Shown: positions 7,849-16,712 of the stretch, in pieces | How the letters are laid out: each line of letters begins with the position of its first letter | How positions within the stretch are numbered: the first letter of the stretch is position 1 | Source of the DNA: Oceanospirillales bacterium | GTDB taxonomy: Bacteria > Pseudomonadota > Gammaproteobacteria > Xanthomonadales > SZUA-36 | Assembly: GCA_003233115.1 (NCBI GenBank) | Contig: QIKV01000052.1 | Span: 1-48,874, forward strand | Direction of reading: 5' to 3' | DNA length: 48,874 bases | Notes under the pieces: model-generated | What the model saw: only the letters and a program-made list of their open reading frames with translations | What the model was told of the DNA's origin: nothing | The model's database searches: none | Position numbers and translations under genes: made by a program

Positions 7849-8813
7849 GTACGGCCGCGCTAACGGTAAAAGACCTCAGCGTCTGGTTCAAAACGCCAGC
7901 GGGCCGGCTACAGGTCGTGGACAATATCAGCTTCAGTATAAAAGCGGGTGAGGCCACCGGCCTGGTGGGAGAGTCCGGCTGTGGCAAGACCATGACAGCC
8001 ATTGCCATCCTCGGCTTATTGCCGGCACCTGGAAGCACGATAGAGTCTGCAGCCATCGAAATTAACGGCAGGGATATTTCCACGCTGAGTGCAGTACAGC
8101 GGCGACACATTCTTGGCCGGGACATCGCCATGGTATTCCAGCAGCCCGGTACCGCACTGGATCCGGTATTTACCATTGGCCAGCAAATTGCTGCAGTGCA
8201 CCGGCGCCATGCCGGTGGTGGCAGGAACCACACCCGGCAGGCAGTGCTGGACTCACTTGACGAGGTTGGTTTTGGCCAACCCGGGAAAATTGCTGCTGCC
8301 TACCCGCACGAATTATCCGGCGGTATGCGGCAACTGGCCATGATCGCCATGGCAACGGTATGCAAACCCGCAGTGCTGATTGCAGATGAGCCAACCACGG
8401 CACTGGACAGCAGTACCCGGGCATTGATTCTGCAACAAATCAAACGACTGCGGGCAGACCACGGGACAGCCATTTTGCTGGTCAGCCATGATCTGTCCGT
8501 GATCAGGCAATGCTGCCAGAACGTGCTGGTCATGTATTGCGGCCGCCTGCTGGAGAAAACAGATTGCCAAAGCCTGTTTGCCCATGCCCGGCACCCGTAT
8601 AGCGCCGGCCTGGTATCATGCATCCCGCAAATCAGTGCCTTGAAACCCGCGAGGATCGATGCGATACCAGGCCAGGTTCCCGCGCTATCTGCTTTGCCGC
8701 CAGGCTGCCATTTCGCACCAAGGTGTGACTATGCAGTACCGCAGTGCGTGCAATCAGCACCTGGTTTTGGTACCGGAGGTAACAGGGGGGTCGCCTGTTT
8801 CAGGCCACTGTAA
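7845..8813 (+). CDS. Peptide-type ABC transporter ATPase, DppD/OppD family
   Basis: First of two ATPases energising the importer. It carries Walker A GESGCGKT near residue 43, signature LSGGMRQ, and Walker B LIADEPTTALD. The C-terminus has the oligopeptide-transporter extension with cysteines in CHFAPRCDYAVPQC and a later VACF; in characterised DppD/OppD proteins this Cys-rich tail can bind an iron-sulfur cluster. Length 322. Start overlaps the permease stop; the stop overlaps the next ATG as TAATG. Confidence 0.93.
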   Translation: MSTAALTVKDLSVWFKTPAGRLQVVDNISFSIKAGEATGLVGESGCGKTMTAIAILGLLPAPGSTIESAAIEINGRDISTLSAVQRRHILGRDIAMVFQQPGTALDPVFTIGQQIAAVHRRHAGGGRNHTRQAVLDSLDEVGFGQPGKIAAAYPHELSGGMRQLAMIAMATVCKPAVLIADEPTTALDSSTRALILQQIKRLRADHGTAILLVSHDLSVIRQCCQNVLVMYCGRLLEKTDCQSLFAHARHPYSAGLVSCIPQISALKPARIDAIPGQVPALSALPPGCHFAPRCDYAVPQCVQSAPGFGTGGNRGVACFRPL

Positions 8814-9778
8814 TGCCTGTCAATGGCCCGCAATCAAGTCTGCCACTGCTGAGAGTCCATCAGCTTTCGCTCAGTTTTCATAACCAGCAACACGCTGTAG
8901 ACCGGGTCACATTCAACCTGGCTGGAGGAAAAATACTGGGGCTGGTAGGCGCATCAGGCGCAGGGAAAAGCAGTATCGCCCGCGCCATCCTGCGCCTGCT
9001 GGAACCGGATGCCGGGAGTATCCTGTTGAATGGTGAAAATATCTTTAACATGGGCCCGGGACAACTCAAAGAAGCCCGCCGGCGTATACAAATCGTCTTC
9101 CAGGAGCCTTCTGCCTCCCTCAGCCCCCGGCGAACCGTGGCACAGACATTACTGGAGCCACTCAGGCATTTCGACATCGGCGACACCGACTACAGGCAGA
9201 AAAAGATCAGGCAGACCCTGCAAACCGTTGGTCTGAGCCATGATGTCTTGCCACGCTACCCGCATCAGTTTTCCAGCGGGCAACAGCAGCGAATTGCCAT
9301 TGCCAGGGCATTGGTCAGCAACCCGGAGCTACTGATTGCAGACGAGGCAGTATCTGCACTGGATGTCTCTGTACAGGCACAGATTCTGCAACTGATACAA
9401 TCGCTGCAAAAAGAGTACGGCATCGCCTTCCTGTTCATCTCACATGACCTTGCGGTGATTCGCCAAATTGCAGACGAGGTGGCCGTCATGTACCGGGGCC
9501 AGTTACTCGAACATTCGCCTGCAGACACGTTTTTCAGCCGGCCGGCCCACCCGTATAGTAAAGCATTGCTGTCATATGCCCGCTTTGAATCCACACCCGG
9601 GCTACCGAGCAGTGGGGAACCAGGCGACCGTTCATCAGCCTGCGTCTATGCAGATAGATGCACGGTTAAAATCACGGCCTGTGAACAACTCGAGCCTGAA
9701 TATCACAAAATTCAGCACAAAGAGGGGCCGCATTGCGTAAAATGTCACCTTTATGACGAGGCCCGTAGCAATGGATAG
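8813..9778 (+). CDS. Peptide-type ABC transporter ATPase, DppF/OppF family
   Basis: Second ATPase of the importer. Walker A is GASGAGKSS near residue 43. The signature reads FSSGQQQRIAIARAL instead of the usual LSGGQ form, as in many OppF proteins. Walker B is LLIADEAVSALD, with Ala where most family members have Pro. The tail contains ACVYADRC and a late CVKC, so all the cysteines of the oligopeptide extension are present. Length 321. The downstream lipoprotein gene overlaps its 3' end. Confidence 0.92.
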   Translation: MPVNGPQSSLPLLRVHQLSLSFHNQQHAVDRVTFNLAGGKILGLVGASGAGKSSIARAILRLLEPDAGSILLNGENIFNMGPGQLKEARRRIQIVFQEPSASLSPRRTVAQTLLEPLRHFDIGDTDYRQKKIRQTLQTVGLSHDVLPRYPHQFSSGQQQRIAIARALVSNPELLIADEAVSALDVSVQAQILQLIQSLQKEYGIAFLFISHDLAVIRQIADEVAVMYRGQLLEHSPADTFFSRPAHPYSKALLSYARFESTPGLPSSGEPGDRSSACVYADRCTVKITACEQLEPEYHKIQHKEGPHCVKCHLYDEARSNG

Positions 9779-10250
9779 CAGATCAATGACAAGCAGAATA
9801 TTTTTCGTCGTGCTGCTGATGGCAGCCGTCGTGCTTACTAGCGCCTGTGGTACAAAAATTGTACGCGGCGCCGCACCCATTGTGCGCATGAGCGAACTAA
9901 GCCACTCGGAAGACGGCATCAGCGTGCAACTGAGTATGCGCAACCTCAATGGCGTGGCGCTGGATATCCAGGTAATCGATTTCAGCCTGTCCGTTGAAGA
10001 TGGCAAGCTGTTTACCTATAAAGGCCCGGCTGAAACCAATATCGTTGCCAATGGTACCGAAACATGGACAGTGAAGGCCGAAGAAACCCAATCGGGCAAG
10101 CAACTGCTCGACAAATTACAGGACGGCGCCGTCAAGAGCCTGCCCTATTCTCTCGAGGGCTCAGTCACCACACTCGATGAAGGCAAGTTGCATTTTAACT
10201 ACGAAGGGCATCTCTACGCTGTGCCGGGCAGGCCGGGGCACTTCCGCTGA
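9771..10250 (+). CDS. LEA type 2 (WHy-domain) family lipoprotein
   Basis: Predicted lipoprotein with a hydrophobic signal and lipobox LTSAC near residue 26. The rest resembles the LEA14/WHy fold: a beta-rich domain with LSMRNLNGVALDIQVIDFSLSVEDG and a strand-rich end LEGSVTTLDEGKLHFNYEG. I chose the ATG at 9771 because GAGG (9758-9761) precedes it by 9 nt; ATGs at 9753 and 9786 are also in frame. Bacterial members are envelope proteins of unclear function. It overlaps the end of the transporter operon and is probably transcribed with it. Confidence 0.75.
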   Translation: MDSRSMTSRIFFVVLLMAAVVLTSACGTKIVRGAAPIVRMSELSHSEDGISVQLSMRNLNGVALDIQVIDFSLSVEDGKLFTYKGPAETNIVANGTETWTVKAEETQSGKQLLDKLQDGAVKSLPYSLEGSVTTLDEGKLHFNYEGHLYAVPGRPGHFR

Positions 10251-10259
10251 TCACCATTG

Positions 10260-11414
10260 ATGGCCGCATTGCAACACCAATACATCCTGGTTGGCATAGA
10301 GACTGACCCCAGGCGCTATTATGGGGAAAATGCCGCACGCCCGGCTGTGCTGGACCGCGCTGCTGCAGAACAGGTATTGGCACACCTCGCCACCGACCTG
10401 ACCAGCATGTTTCCTGAAATCAACCGTTGCGCACTGACCATGGCCGGCGCATTGTTTGACCAGACCCAGTTGCTCAGACCCGAATTAGCGGTATATCAGG
10501 CACTGGAGACGCTGCAGCAATCCAGCAACCCCGGTGATGACTTTCAGCCGCGCCTGCTGAGCATTGGCGCAAGAAAAGGACGCATGCCACTGGATGAACT
10601 ACAGCCCTTTGAACATGTCCCGCTGGGTTTATTGCAGGTGTTACCGTTGCTTGTGAGTGGTCCCGTCGATCACATTGCTACGCTGGCCGGGGAAATGGAA
10701 CACCGTTTCCTCGAACAGGGCCAACTATCGGCCCACTCCGCCAAGGGCCTGGAGTCACAGTTCAGAATTTCCCTTAATCATGCCCGTTTCATGACCATTA
10801 CTGATTTAAACGCATTGCTCCGACTACAACTCGAACACCATGGTTTTCTGCCGCTGTGGGAGTTACTTGACGCTGCCATAAATTTCCCCGGGCCAATACT
10901 GCGGGTCAACACTGCCAAAGGGCTCCAGTTCGAATGGCGCGAGGGTGCCGTCCATAGTTTCTTTGAAACCTTCGACTGGTGGGCCAGGCACGGCGATGGT
11001 GCCGAAAAGCCTGCGGCAAATCAGCAACTGCAAACCGCTTACGCTGACCGGACAAGGGAATACCGTCGCTACCTGACCATGCTCACCGCACATGGTGTCA
11101 AGGTCAGCCAGCACTTGCCAGGGTTGGAAGACGCGGAACTGACGGAAACATTTTTGCTGGAGGAATCTACCATTGAGCCGCCGCAGGATGCGGTGCCAAT
11201 CACCGAGCATGCGGCCGACGACCTGGGCACAGTGGCGGTCACGGTCGTCAGCCAGAACCGTCAGATGAATTTCTACCCTTTGCTGGCAACCGGTCTCAAT
11301 GACCTGCACCGGTTTATCCGCAAGCAGGGGTACAGCGGCGATACTGCATATCCAGGTTGCATTGTTTACCACGAAGACAGCCGCCAACTCATTGCCGACA
11401 CACCGGCCCGGTAA
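10260..11414 (+). CDS. Hypothetical protein, 384 residues, no recognised family
   Basis: I do not recognise this protein. It has no signal peptide or membrane segment and looks cytosolic, alpha/beta, with an acidic composition. Visible traits include an N-terminal YILVGIETDPRRYYG strand, a central aromatic run ending in ETFDWWARHGDG (about 235-250), a helix rich in Arg/Tyr (TREYRRYLTML), and a C-terminal FIRKQGYSGD. It starts 9 bp after the LEA-like gene; the codon before the ATG is TTG, so the start could be three bases earlier. It is followed 3 bp later by the SET gene, suggesting one transcript and possibly linked roles. Confidence 0.7.
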   Translation: MAALQHQYILVGIETDPRRYYGENAARPAVLDRAAAEQVLAHLATDLTSMFPEINRCALTMAGALFDQTQLLRPELAVYQALETLQQSSNPGDDFQPRLLSIGARKGRMPLDELQPFEHVPLGLLQVLPLLVSGPVDHIATLAGEMEHRFLEQGQLSAHSAKGLESQFRISLNHARFMTITDLNALLRLQLEHHGFLPLWELLDAAINFPGPILRVNTAKGLQFEWREGAVHSFFETFDWWARHGDGAEKPAANQQLQTAYADRTREYRRYLTMLTAHGVKVSQHLPGLEDAELTETFLLEESTIEPPQDAVPITEHAADDLGTVAVTVVSQNRQMNFYPLLATGLNDLHRFIRKQGYSGDTAYPGCIVYHEDSRQLIADTPAR

Positions 11415-11417
11415 GTT

Positions 11418-11750
11418 GTGCCGGCATACACCAATAACCCACTTTGCTTCGTCGCTGACTCAGCCGTTCACGGCCGTGGTTTATTTGCCCGCGATGATAT
11501 CCCGGTTGGCACCTGGATCGGCCACTACGAAAGTGTTGAGGTAGAACACAACGGCATGCATGTGCTGTGGGTAGAGGCCGGGAAGGAAGATGAGTGGAGC
11601 GGCCATGACGGTATCAACGAACTACGGTTTTTGAACCATGACAATCGCCCGAATGGTGAAATGGACGGCCTGGAACTGTATGCTCTACGTAAAATCAGGG
11701 CGGGTGAGGAAATCACCATTGATTATGGTGAAGCGTTCACACAGGCTTGA
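11418..11750 (+). CDS. Small SET-domain protein (putative lysine methyltransferase)
   Basis: A free-standing SET domain of 110 residues starting with GTG. The motifs are in the usual order: GRGLFARDDIPVGTWIG (19-35), the AdoMet-site RFLNHDNRPN (70-79), and EEITIDYGE (97-105) with the catalytic tyrosine. SET proteins transfer methyl from S-adenosylmethionine to lysine; bacterial single-domain forms have few known targets. The pre- and post-SET zinc regions of eukaryotic enzymes are absent. It sits 3 bp after an unknown protein, which could be its substrate or partner, but that is conjecture. Confidence 0.85.
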   Translation: MPAYTNNPLCFVADSAVHGRGLFARDDIPVGTWIGHYESVEVEHNGMHVLWVEAGKEDEWSGHDGINELRFLNHDNRPNGEMDGLELYALRKIRAGEEITIDYGEAFTQA

Positions 11751-11809
11751 TTTGTGCGCCGAACACCCCATGTTATGCCTCATCTGAAAAACTATCGGGA
11801 TCCAGTATT

Positions 11810-12745
11810 ATGAGTTTGAATGACAGCACCCGCGAGCAAATTGAAAGTATTCTCCAAAACAACCACGTCGTTCTTTTCATGAAAGGAACACCACAGGCAC
11901 CCATGTGCGGTTTTTCATCGAAAACCGTCGGTTTACTGGATTCCATACTCAGTGACTATGCAAGTGTCGACGTGTTGCAGGACCAGGAGATCCGGGAGGG
12001 GATCAAAGTTTTCAGTAACTGGCCAACCATCCCACAGCTATATATCGACGGCGAGTTGGTCGGCGGCTGTGACATCGTCAGCGCCATGTTCAATAGCTGT
12101 GAACTACACGAAATGCTGGGCATCGAGGCACCGGACCGCACACCGCCAGAAGTAACTGTCACCGACGCTGCAGCAGAGAAAATTCGTGAGGCCATGACTG
12201 GTCACGACGGTGTCGGCCTGCATTTCGCTATTGATGCGGGCTGGCAATCTCAATTCAACGTGGCACCCGCCGAGGGACATGAAATCAAGGTTGAAGTAAA
12301 TGGCATAGTATTTCTGTTCGATCTGGCCTCAGCGCAACGCGCCAACGGTGCGGTCATTGACTGGGTAGAAACCGTGCAGGGTGAAGGCCTGACCATCAAC
12401 CTGCCGCAGGCACCGAGCCCGGTTAAGCAAATGAGCGTGGATGAATTGAAGCAGGCGCTTGATGACAACAGCGTGATTCTGATCGATGTGCGCGGCAAGG
12501 AAGAACGTGCCCTTGCTTCGCTCGCCGCAGCAAAACCAATGGAAGGTGATTTGATGCAGGAAATTGAAGCCATGCCCAAGGACACGGCACTCGCGTTTAT
12601 CTGCCATGTCGGCAATCGCAGCCAGGTGGCGGCCGAACATTTTCGCAAACAGGGTTTCAGCAATGTGAGTAACGTCGCCGGCGGAATCGACGCCTGGGCC
12701 AAACAGATTGACCCGGCTGTACCGACCTACAGCGGGCATAACTAA
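11810..12745 (+). CDS. Monothiol glutaredoxin / cysteine-less A-type carrier-like / rhodanese fusion
   Basis: Three domains in 311 residues. Residues 1-105 are a Grx4-type monothiol glutaredoxin with MCGFS (active Cys33), WPTIPQLYIDGELVGGCDIV and the glutathione site; such proteins carry Fe-S clusters. Residues 113-200 resemble an IscA/HesB A-type carrier (VTVTDAAAEKIREAM, then beta-rich) but contain no cysteine, as in the degenerate N-terminal domain of NfuA. Residues 206-305 are a rhodanese domain with active loop CHVGNRS (Cys265). An upstream in-frame ATG at 11747 would add 21 residues unlike the family and overlap the SET gene. Likely role: Fe-S cluster delivery or sulfur handling. Confidence 0.9.
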   Translation: MSLNDSTREQIESILQNNHVVLFMKGTPQAPMCGFSSKTVGLLDSILSDYASVDVLQDQEIREGIKVFSNWPTIPQLYIDGELVGGCDIVSAMFNSCELHEMLGIEAPDRTPPEVTVTDAAAEKIREAMTGHDGVGLHFAIDAGWQSQFNVAPAEGHEIKVEVNGIVFLFDLASAQRANGAVIDWVETVQGEGLTINLPQAPSPVKQMSVDELKQALDDNSVILIDVRGKEERALASLAAAKPMEGDLMQEIEAMPKDTALAFICHVGNRSQVAAEHFRKQGFSNVSNVAGGIDAWAKQIDPAVPTYSGHN

Positions 12746-12768
12746 CCAGGTACCCCTTCTTGAGCGGG

Positions 12769-13536
12769 CTAGATAAATTCCGCCACCACCGGCGTATGGT
12801 CTGACGGTCTCTCCTGGCGGCGCGGCTCCTTGTCGATATAAGCCGCACTGCAGGTCTGCGCCAATACCGCTGAGGCCAGAATCAGGTCAATCCGCAGGCC
12901 CATGTTCCGTCGGAATGCAGCCTTGCGGTAGTCCCACCAGCTCCAGCTCTTTTCCTGTTGCTCAAACAGCCTGAACGTATCTGACAAACCCGGCTCCAGA
13001 ATTTTCCGCAGCGCGTCCCGCTCCTGCGTACTGCAAAGAATCTTTTCATGCCAGGCTTGCGGGTCATACACATCCCGGTCATCCGGGGTGATATTGAAAT
13101 CACCCAACACAATGACTTTTTCGTACCGTTGCATTTCACCGGCTATCCAGGCAGCTACCTGTTGCAGCCAGTGCATCTTGTAGTCAAATTTTTCTGAGCC
13201 TACTTCACTGCCGTTGACGACATATAAATTTATCATGCGCAGCTCACCAATGGTGGCGGCCAGTATGCGGCGCTGCGGATCATCCAGCCCGTCGATATCT
13301 GTTTGCGCGTCAGCCGCCGGCTGGCGACTGAGTATGGCAACTCCGTTGTAGGTTTTCTGGCCGGAAAACACGCTGTAATAACCCGCTTCCAGCAATTCAT
13401 CAACCGGAAACCGGTCATCAGTCAGCTTGGTTTCCTGCAAGGCGAGGATATCCGGCCGGGCCACGTCACACCATGCCAGTACATGTGGCAGGCGGACATT
13501 CAGTGAATTGACATTCCAGGAAGCAACTTTGAGCAT
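12769..13536 (-). CDS. xthA: Exodeoxyribonuclease III
   Basis: Mg-dependent AP endonuclease and 3'-5' exonuclease of base-excision repair. The 255-residue protein begins MLKVASWNVNSL, with the metal-binding glutamate in LQETKL, the VLGDFN motif, the WSWWDYR stretch after GLSDTFR, and the terminal SDHTPVVAEF with the catalytic aspartate/histidine pair. I set the start at this ATG because the longer frame to 13665 adds 43 residues foreign to the family. It is convergent with the fusion gene (23-bp gap) and divergent from dgkA. Confidence 0.95.
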   Translation of the reverse strand: MLKVASWNVNSLNVRLPHVLAWCDVARPDILALQETKLTDDRFPVDELLEAGYYSVFSGQKTYNGVAILSRQPAADAQTDIDGLDDPQRRILAATIGELRMINLYVVNGSEVGSEKFDYKMHWLQQVAAWIAGEMQRYEKVIVLGDFNITPDDRDVYDPQAWHEKILCSTQERDALRKILEPGLSDTFRLFEQQEKSWSWWDYRKAAFRRNMGLRIDLILASAVLAQTCSAAYIDKEPRRQERPSDHTPVVAEFI

Positions 13537-13667
13537 AACGGGTCCTGTTAACAAAAATAGTGCAGTCTGGATTGTTACTGCCGGGCTACTTGAGCATAAT
13601 ACCAGCAAGCGGTCTGTCGAACTTGTATGGCGGATTGCTAACACCCAACAGCTCGGAGAAAGCACAG

Positions 13668-14039
13668 GTGAAACCCGGACTCACCGGCATCAACAGGATT
13701 ATCAAGGCATCAGGCCACTCATTTCGTGGTATGCGCGATGCATACAGGCACGAGGCGGCCTTCAGGCAGGAACTGGTACTTACCATCATCCTGCTGCCAC
13801 TGTCCGTCTGGCTGGCCCAAACGATGACCGAATGGCTGTTGCTTATCACACCTTTGTTTGTGCTGGTCATTGTCGAGCTGCTGAATAGCGCGGTTGAAAA
13901 TACCGTTGACCGAATCAGTGCACAATTGCACACTTTGTCCGGCAGGGCCAAGGACATGGCATCTGCTGCCGTCATGGTTTCGCTGATCTTTCTTACCGTC
14001 GTCTGGCTGAGTATCGCCTGGAGCAGATTTTATGTTTAA
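13668..14039 (+). CDS. dgkA: Diacylglycerol kinase
   Basis: Small integral membrane kinase that recycles diacylglycerol to phosphatidic acid. I start it at the GTG at 13668, preceded by GGAG (13655-13658); this gives 123 residues, the normal DgkA size, whereas the longer frame from 13560 does not match the family. Three membrane segments are visible, together with the conserved EAAFRQE and [16 protein letters not shown], which hold the catalytic and metal-binding glutamates. Its last 8 bp overlap the following lipoprotein gene. Confidence 0.93.
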   Translation: MKPGLTGINRIIKASGHSFRGMRDAYRHEAAFRQELVLTIILLPLSVWLAQTMTEWLLLITPLFVLVIVELLNSAVENTVDRISAQLHTLSGRAKDMASAAVMVSLIFLTVVWLSIAWSRFYV

Positions 14040-14328
14040 GCAATATTTGAGTGGCACCCTGGTTCTGGCCCTGGCTATGGTGGTGTTACCTGGCTGCTCT
14101 GCGTCTTCTGATCAGCAGGCCAACGCAAAGCAACCGGCAATGGCGGACAAAAAGGCAATAACTGAAAAATGCGTGCTTACGCCACCTGCGCAACCCTATC
14201 CATGTACCATGCAATATGACCCGGTTTGCGGCTGTGATGGTATAACCTACGGCAATGCATGCGGTGCCCGGGGTGCCGGCGTACCGGCAAGCACACCCGG
14301 CGCCTGTGATAAGAACACCAACGACTGA
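14032..14328 (+). CDS. Kazal-type (protease-inhibitor-like) lipoprotein
   Basis: A 98-residue predicted lipoprotein: signal peptide with lipobox LPGC near residue 22, a short Gln/Ala/Lys-rich linker, then a compact cysteine-rich domain (residues 47-92) with [22 protein letters not shown] and a final [18 protein letters not shown] is the Kazal signature. Kazal domains inhibit serine proteases; in bacteria the role may be defence against host or predator proteases or simply a stable periplasmic fold. It overlaps dgkA by 8 bp, so it is translated from the same message. Confidence 0.85.
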   Translation: MFKQYLSGTLVLALAMVVLPGCSASSDQQANAKQPAMADKKAITEKCVLTPPAQPYPCTMQYDPVCGCDGITYGNACGARGAGVPASTPGACDKNTND

Positions 14329-14390
14329 CCGGTAACCTATACCGTTTGCCACCGACAACGCCTATCAACGGCCATAAGGAAGCTCGAGAA

Positions 14391-14813
14391 ATGAAACTGA
14401 TTCTGCGTACCATCACCATGCTTGGCCTGGCTGTCCTGCTCCTTGGTTGTCAGCAAACCAAAAAAAGCAAGGGGCTTTCGGAAACACTTAAGCAATACGA
14501 AACGATCGTTCGCTGGGCACAGTGGGATGCCGCTGTTGATTTCATTTCACCTGAGTACCTTGAAGAACATCCCATCTCCCGACTGGAAATGGACCGCCTG
14601 CGATTGTTCCGGGTCACGCAATATATCTTGCGTTCATCGACACCAGTCGATGGTGCGAAGGGCTTGATACAGATGGTTGAACTCCGCATATTCAATAAAA
14701 ATCAAGCCCGTGAACGCACCATTACATACGAGCAGAACTGGCAGTACGACGAAAAGCGGGACCGCTGGTTATTGCATTCCGGGCTGCCGGACCCGACCCA
14801 AAGGGATTACTGA
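14391..14813 (+). CDS. Small predicted lipoprotein of unknown function
   Basis: A 140-residue protein with a clear lipoprotein signal (MKLILRTITMLGLAVLLLGC). The mature part has a helix KGLSETLKQYETIVRWAQWDAAVDFISPEYLEEHP followed by a beta-rich half ending in the WQYDEKRDRWLLHSGLP pattern, reminiscent of NTF2-like/SnoaL folds, though I cannot assign a family. I chose the ATG at 14391 over 14346 because the signal peptide begins there and AAGGA lies 10 nt upstream. Its 3' end overlaps sppA (opposite strand) by 7 bp. Confidence 0.75.
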   Translation: MKLILRTITMLGLAVLLLGCQQTKKSKGLSETLKQYETIVRWAQWDAAVDFISPEYLEEHPISRLEMDRLRLFRVTQYILRSSTPVDGAKGLIQMVELRIFNKNQARERTITYEQNWQYDEKRDRWLLHSGLPDPTQRDY

Positions 14814-16654
14814 ACCTTGCAAAGGCAGTAAGCTGCTACCGTAAACTTGCCCTCTTTTTCAGCTATAAACTGCAAGTCACCGAGTATGTTCTGCAACCAG
14901 GAAGCGGAAAAATTGACCGGCAGGCTAATTGACAGGTTCAATTTTACGATTGCTTTCGTCATAAATTCAGTAAAAAATTCATCCAGGGCCGAGCGTTTGG
15001 GCTCTATCCATTTAATCTGATAATTGTCTCCAAGTCCGGCCAGGCGTGCGCTGGCTTTAATGGCATCCTGGAATGTCCCGGTTTTGTCGACCAACCCGAG
15101 TTCCATGGCCTGTTCGCCACTCCAGACTCTGCCTTGCGCTATTTTATCTACGGCATCGAGGTTATCAATGCCCCGGGCTTTACTGACCAGGCTGATGAAC
15201 TGCCGGTAAATCCTTTCGGTACTGGACTGAAACAAGCGTGCGATATCCGGGTCCAGCGGGCGATCCAGTCTGACCTTGCCAGCTATTTTGGTCGTTCCAA
15301 AACCATCGGTGTGTACTCCGATCTTGTCCAGCGTACCGGCAAATGTCGGCAACATCCCGAAGACACCAATAGAACCTGTAATGGTCGCCGGGCTGGCCCA
15401 TACTTCATCTGCTGCCATGGCCATCCAGTAGCCACCCGAGGCGGCGACGTTACCCATTGAAACAACAACTTTTTTACCGGACTCGCGTAACTGTTGCAAT
15501 TCAAGACGCAACGTTTCCGCGGCAAATGCTTCACCACCGGGGCTGTTGATTCTAAGCACGACGGCAGCCACCTGGTCGTCAAGCGCAGTGCGACGCAATT
15601 GCTCTGCAGTGGAAATAGAACCGATGCGACCGGCCGGATATCGTCCGCTGACGATTTCACCTTCGGCAACCACGATAGCGATCTTCTTGGCAGTGCTTGA
15701 GGCTTTCTGGGCCTTGGTGAGGTCGAGGTAATCCAGCATGTCCACCGCCCGATAACTATCGCCGGCCTTGTCCGCCGTGCCACGTTTGGCCAACTCCTGG
15801 CGGGACTCAGGAGCAGTCATCAAACGATCCACCAGCCCCAATTCCAGAGCATAACGGGCAAAATCCCCACCGACCGCTTCGATCCCGTTGGGCATGTCAT
15901 TGATCGCATCCTGCAAGGTCTGAACGGGTATGCCGCGATGTTTCGAAACACCCTCAAGATATTGCTCCCACAAATTATTAAGCCAGAACTTACCGGCTTC
16001 CCTGGCGGCCGGGGACATATCATCACGAATGAATGGTTCCATGGCAGATTTATACTGCCCCACCCGGAACAGGTTTATCTCCACCGCCAGCTTCTCCAGT
16101 CCCTCGCGGTAATATTGCCGGTAGCTTGAATAGCCATCTATCCAGACCGTACCGTTGGGGTTGAGCCAGATTTCATCCGCCAGCGAAGCCAGGTAATACT
16201 GTTGCTGATCCATGTTGTCTGCCACGGCAATAACCGGTTTGCCCGTAGATCTGAACGAATCCACCGCATGGCCAAGATCTTTGAGCCCGGCAAGGCCTAT
16301 ACCCCGCAAGTAACTCGGATCGATCACTAGCTGGGTGATATCGCTGTCCGTCGCCGCACGGTGAATCGCTTCGAGCATGTCGCGCAGACGGGTTTCAGAT
16401 CGCTCCTGGCCGGTAGCTTCCTGCAACGCCCGATCCATGGGCGTGCTTGAATATTGCTCCACTACCTTGCCATAGGGGCGGATAACCAGCGCAGTATCTG
16501 ATTTCAGGCGAAACGTTTCCGGTGGCTGCACCGCTGCATAGACCAGATACAGAAACAGCAAGAACAGCAGGTTCAGGAAAACTTTTCTGCTGCCATTGAT
16601 AAAATGCCAGACACCCAGTGCAAACTTGACTGGGGAAGATCGCTCATTAGCCAT
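14807..16654 (-). CDS. sppA: Signal peptide peptidase SppA, 67-kDa type
   Basis: Inner-membrane serine/lysine protease that degrades cleaved signal peptides in the periplasm. The 615 residues match the long, duplicated E. coli form (618). One N-terminal membrane segment (about 25-43) is followed by the first half with the general-base lysine in GQYKSAMEPFIRDDMSP (Lys202) and the second half with the nucleophile in GNVAASGGYWMA (Ser406), plus RINSPGG. The last residues (CLCKVQ) are Cys-containing and atypical. It has its own promoter-like sequence at 16684-16712. Confidence 0.95.
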   Translation of the reverse strand: MANERSSPVKFALGVWHFINGSRKVFLNLLFLLFLYLVYAAVQPPETFRLKSDTALVIRPYGKVVEQYSSTPMDRALQEATGQERSETRLRDMLEAIHRAATDSDITQLVIDPSYLRGIGLAGLKDLGHAVDSFRSTGKPVIAVADNMDQQQYYLASLADEIWLNPNGTVWIDGYSSYRQYYREGLEKLAVEINLFRVGQYKSAMEPFIRDDMSPAAREAGKFWLNNLWEQYLEGVSKHRGIPVQTLQDAINDMPNGIEAVGGDFARYALELGLVDRLMTAPESRQELAKRGTADKAGDSYRAVDMLDYLDLTKAQKASSTAKKIAIVVAEGEIVSGRYPAGRIGSISTAEQLRRTALDDQVAAVVLRINSPGGEAFAAETLRLELQQLRESGKKVVVSMGNVAASGGYWMAMAADEVWASPATITGSIGVFGMLPTFAGTLDKIGVHTDGFGTTKIAGKVRLDRPLDPDIARLFQSSTERIYRQFISLVSKARGIDNLDAVDKIAQGRVWSGEQAMELGLVDKTGTFQDAIKASARLAGLGDNYQIKWIEPKRSALDEFFTEFMTKAIVKLNLSISLPVNFSASWLQNILGDLQFIAEKEGKFTVAAYCLCKVQ

Positions 16655-16683
16655 GGTATCGCCTGTTTGAGTAACTGCGGGTT

Positions 16684-16712
16684 ATTGTATGGATAGTGAC
16701 TGCCAATCACAA
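16684..16712 (-). promoter_or_regulatory. Candidate sigma-70 promoter of sppA
   Basis: On the minus strand TTGTGA (-35) and TACAAT (-10) are separated by exactly 17 bp; four and five of six bases match consensus. The -10 ends about 30 bp before the sppA start codon. Confidence 0.5.

Noticed and set aside
13560-13667. Longer dgkA start
   Set aside because: The added 36 residues do not fit the compact DgkA family, and a GTG with GGAG at the right distance gives the standard length.
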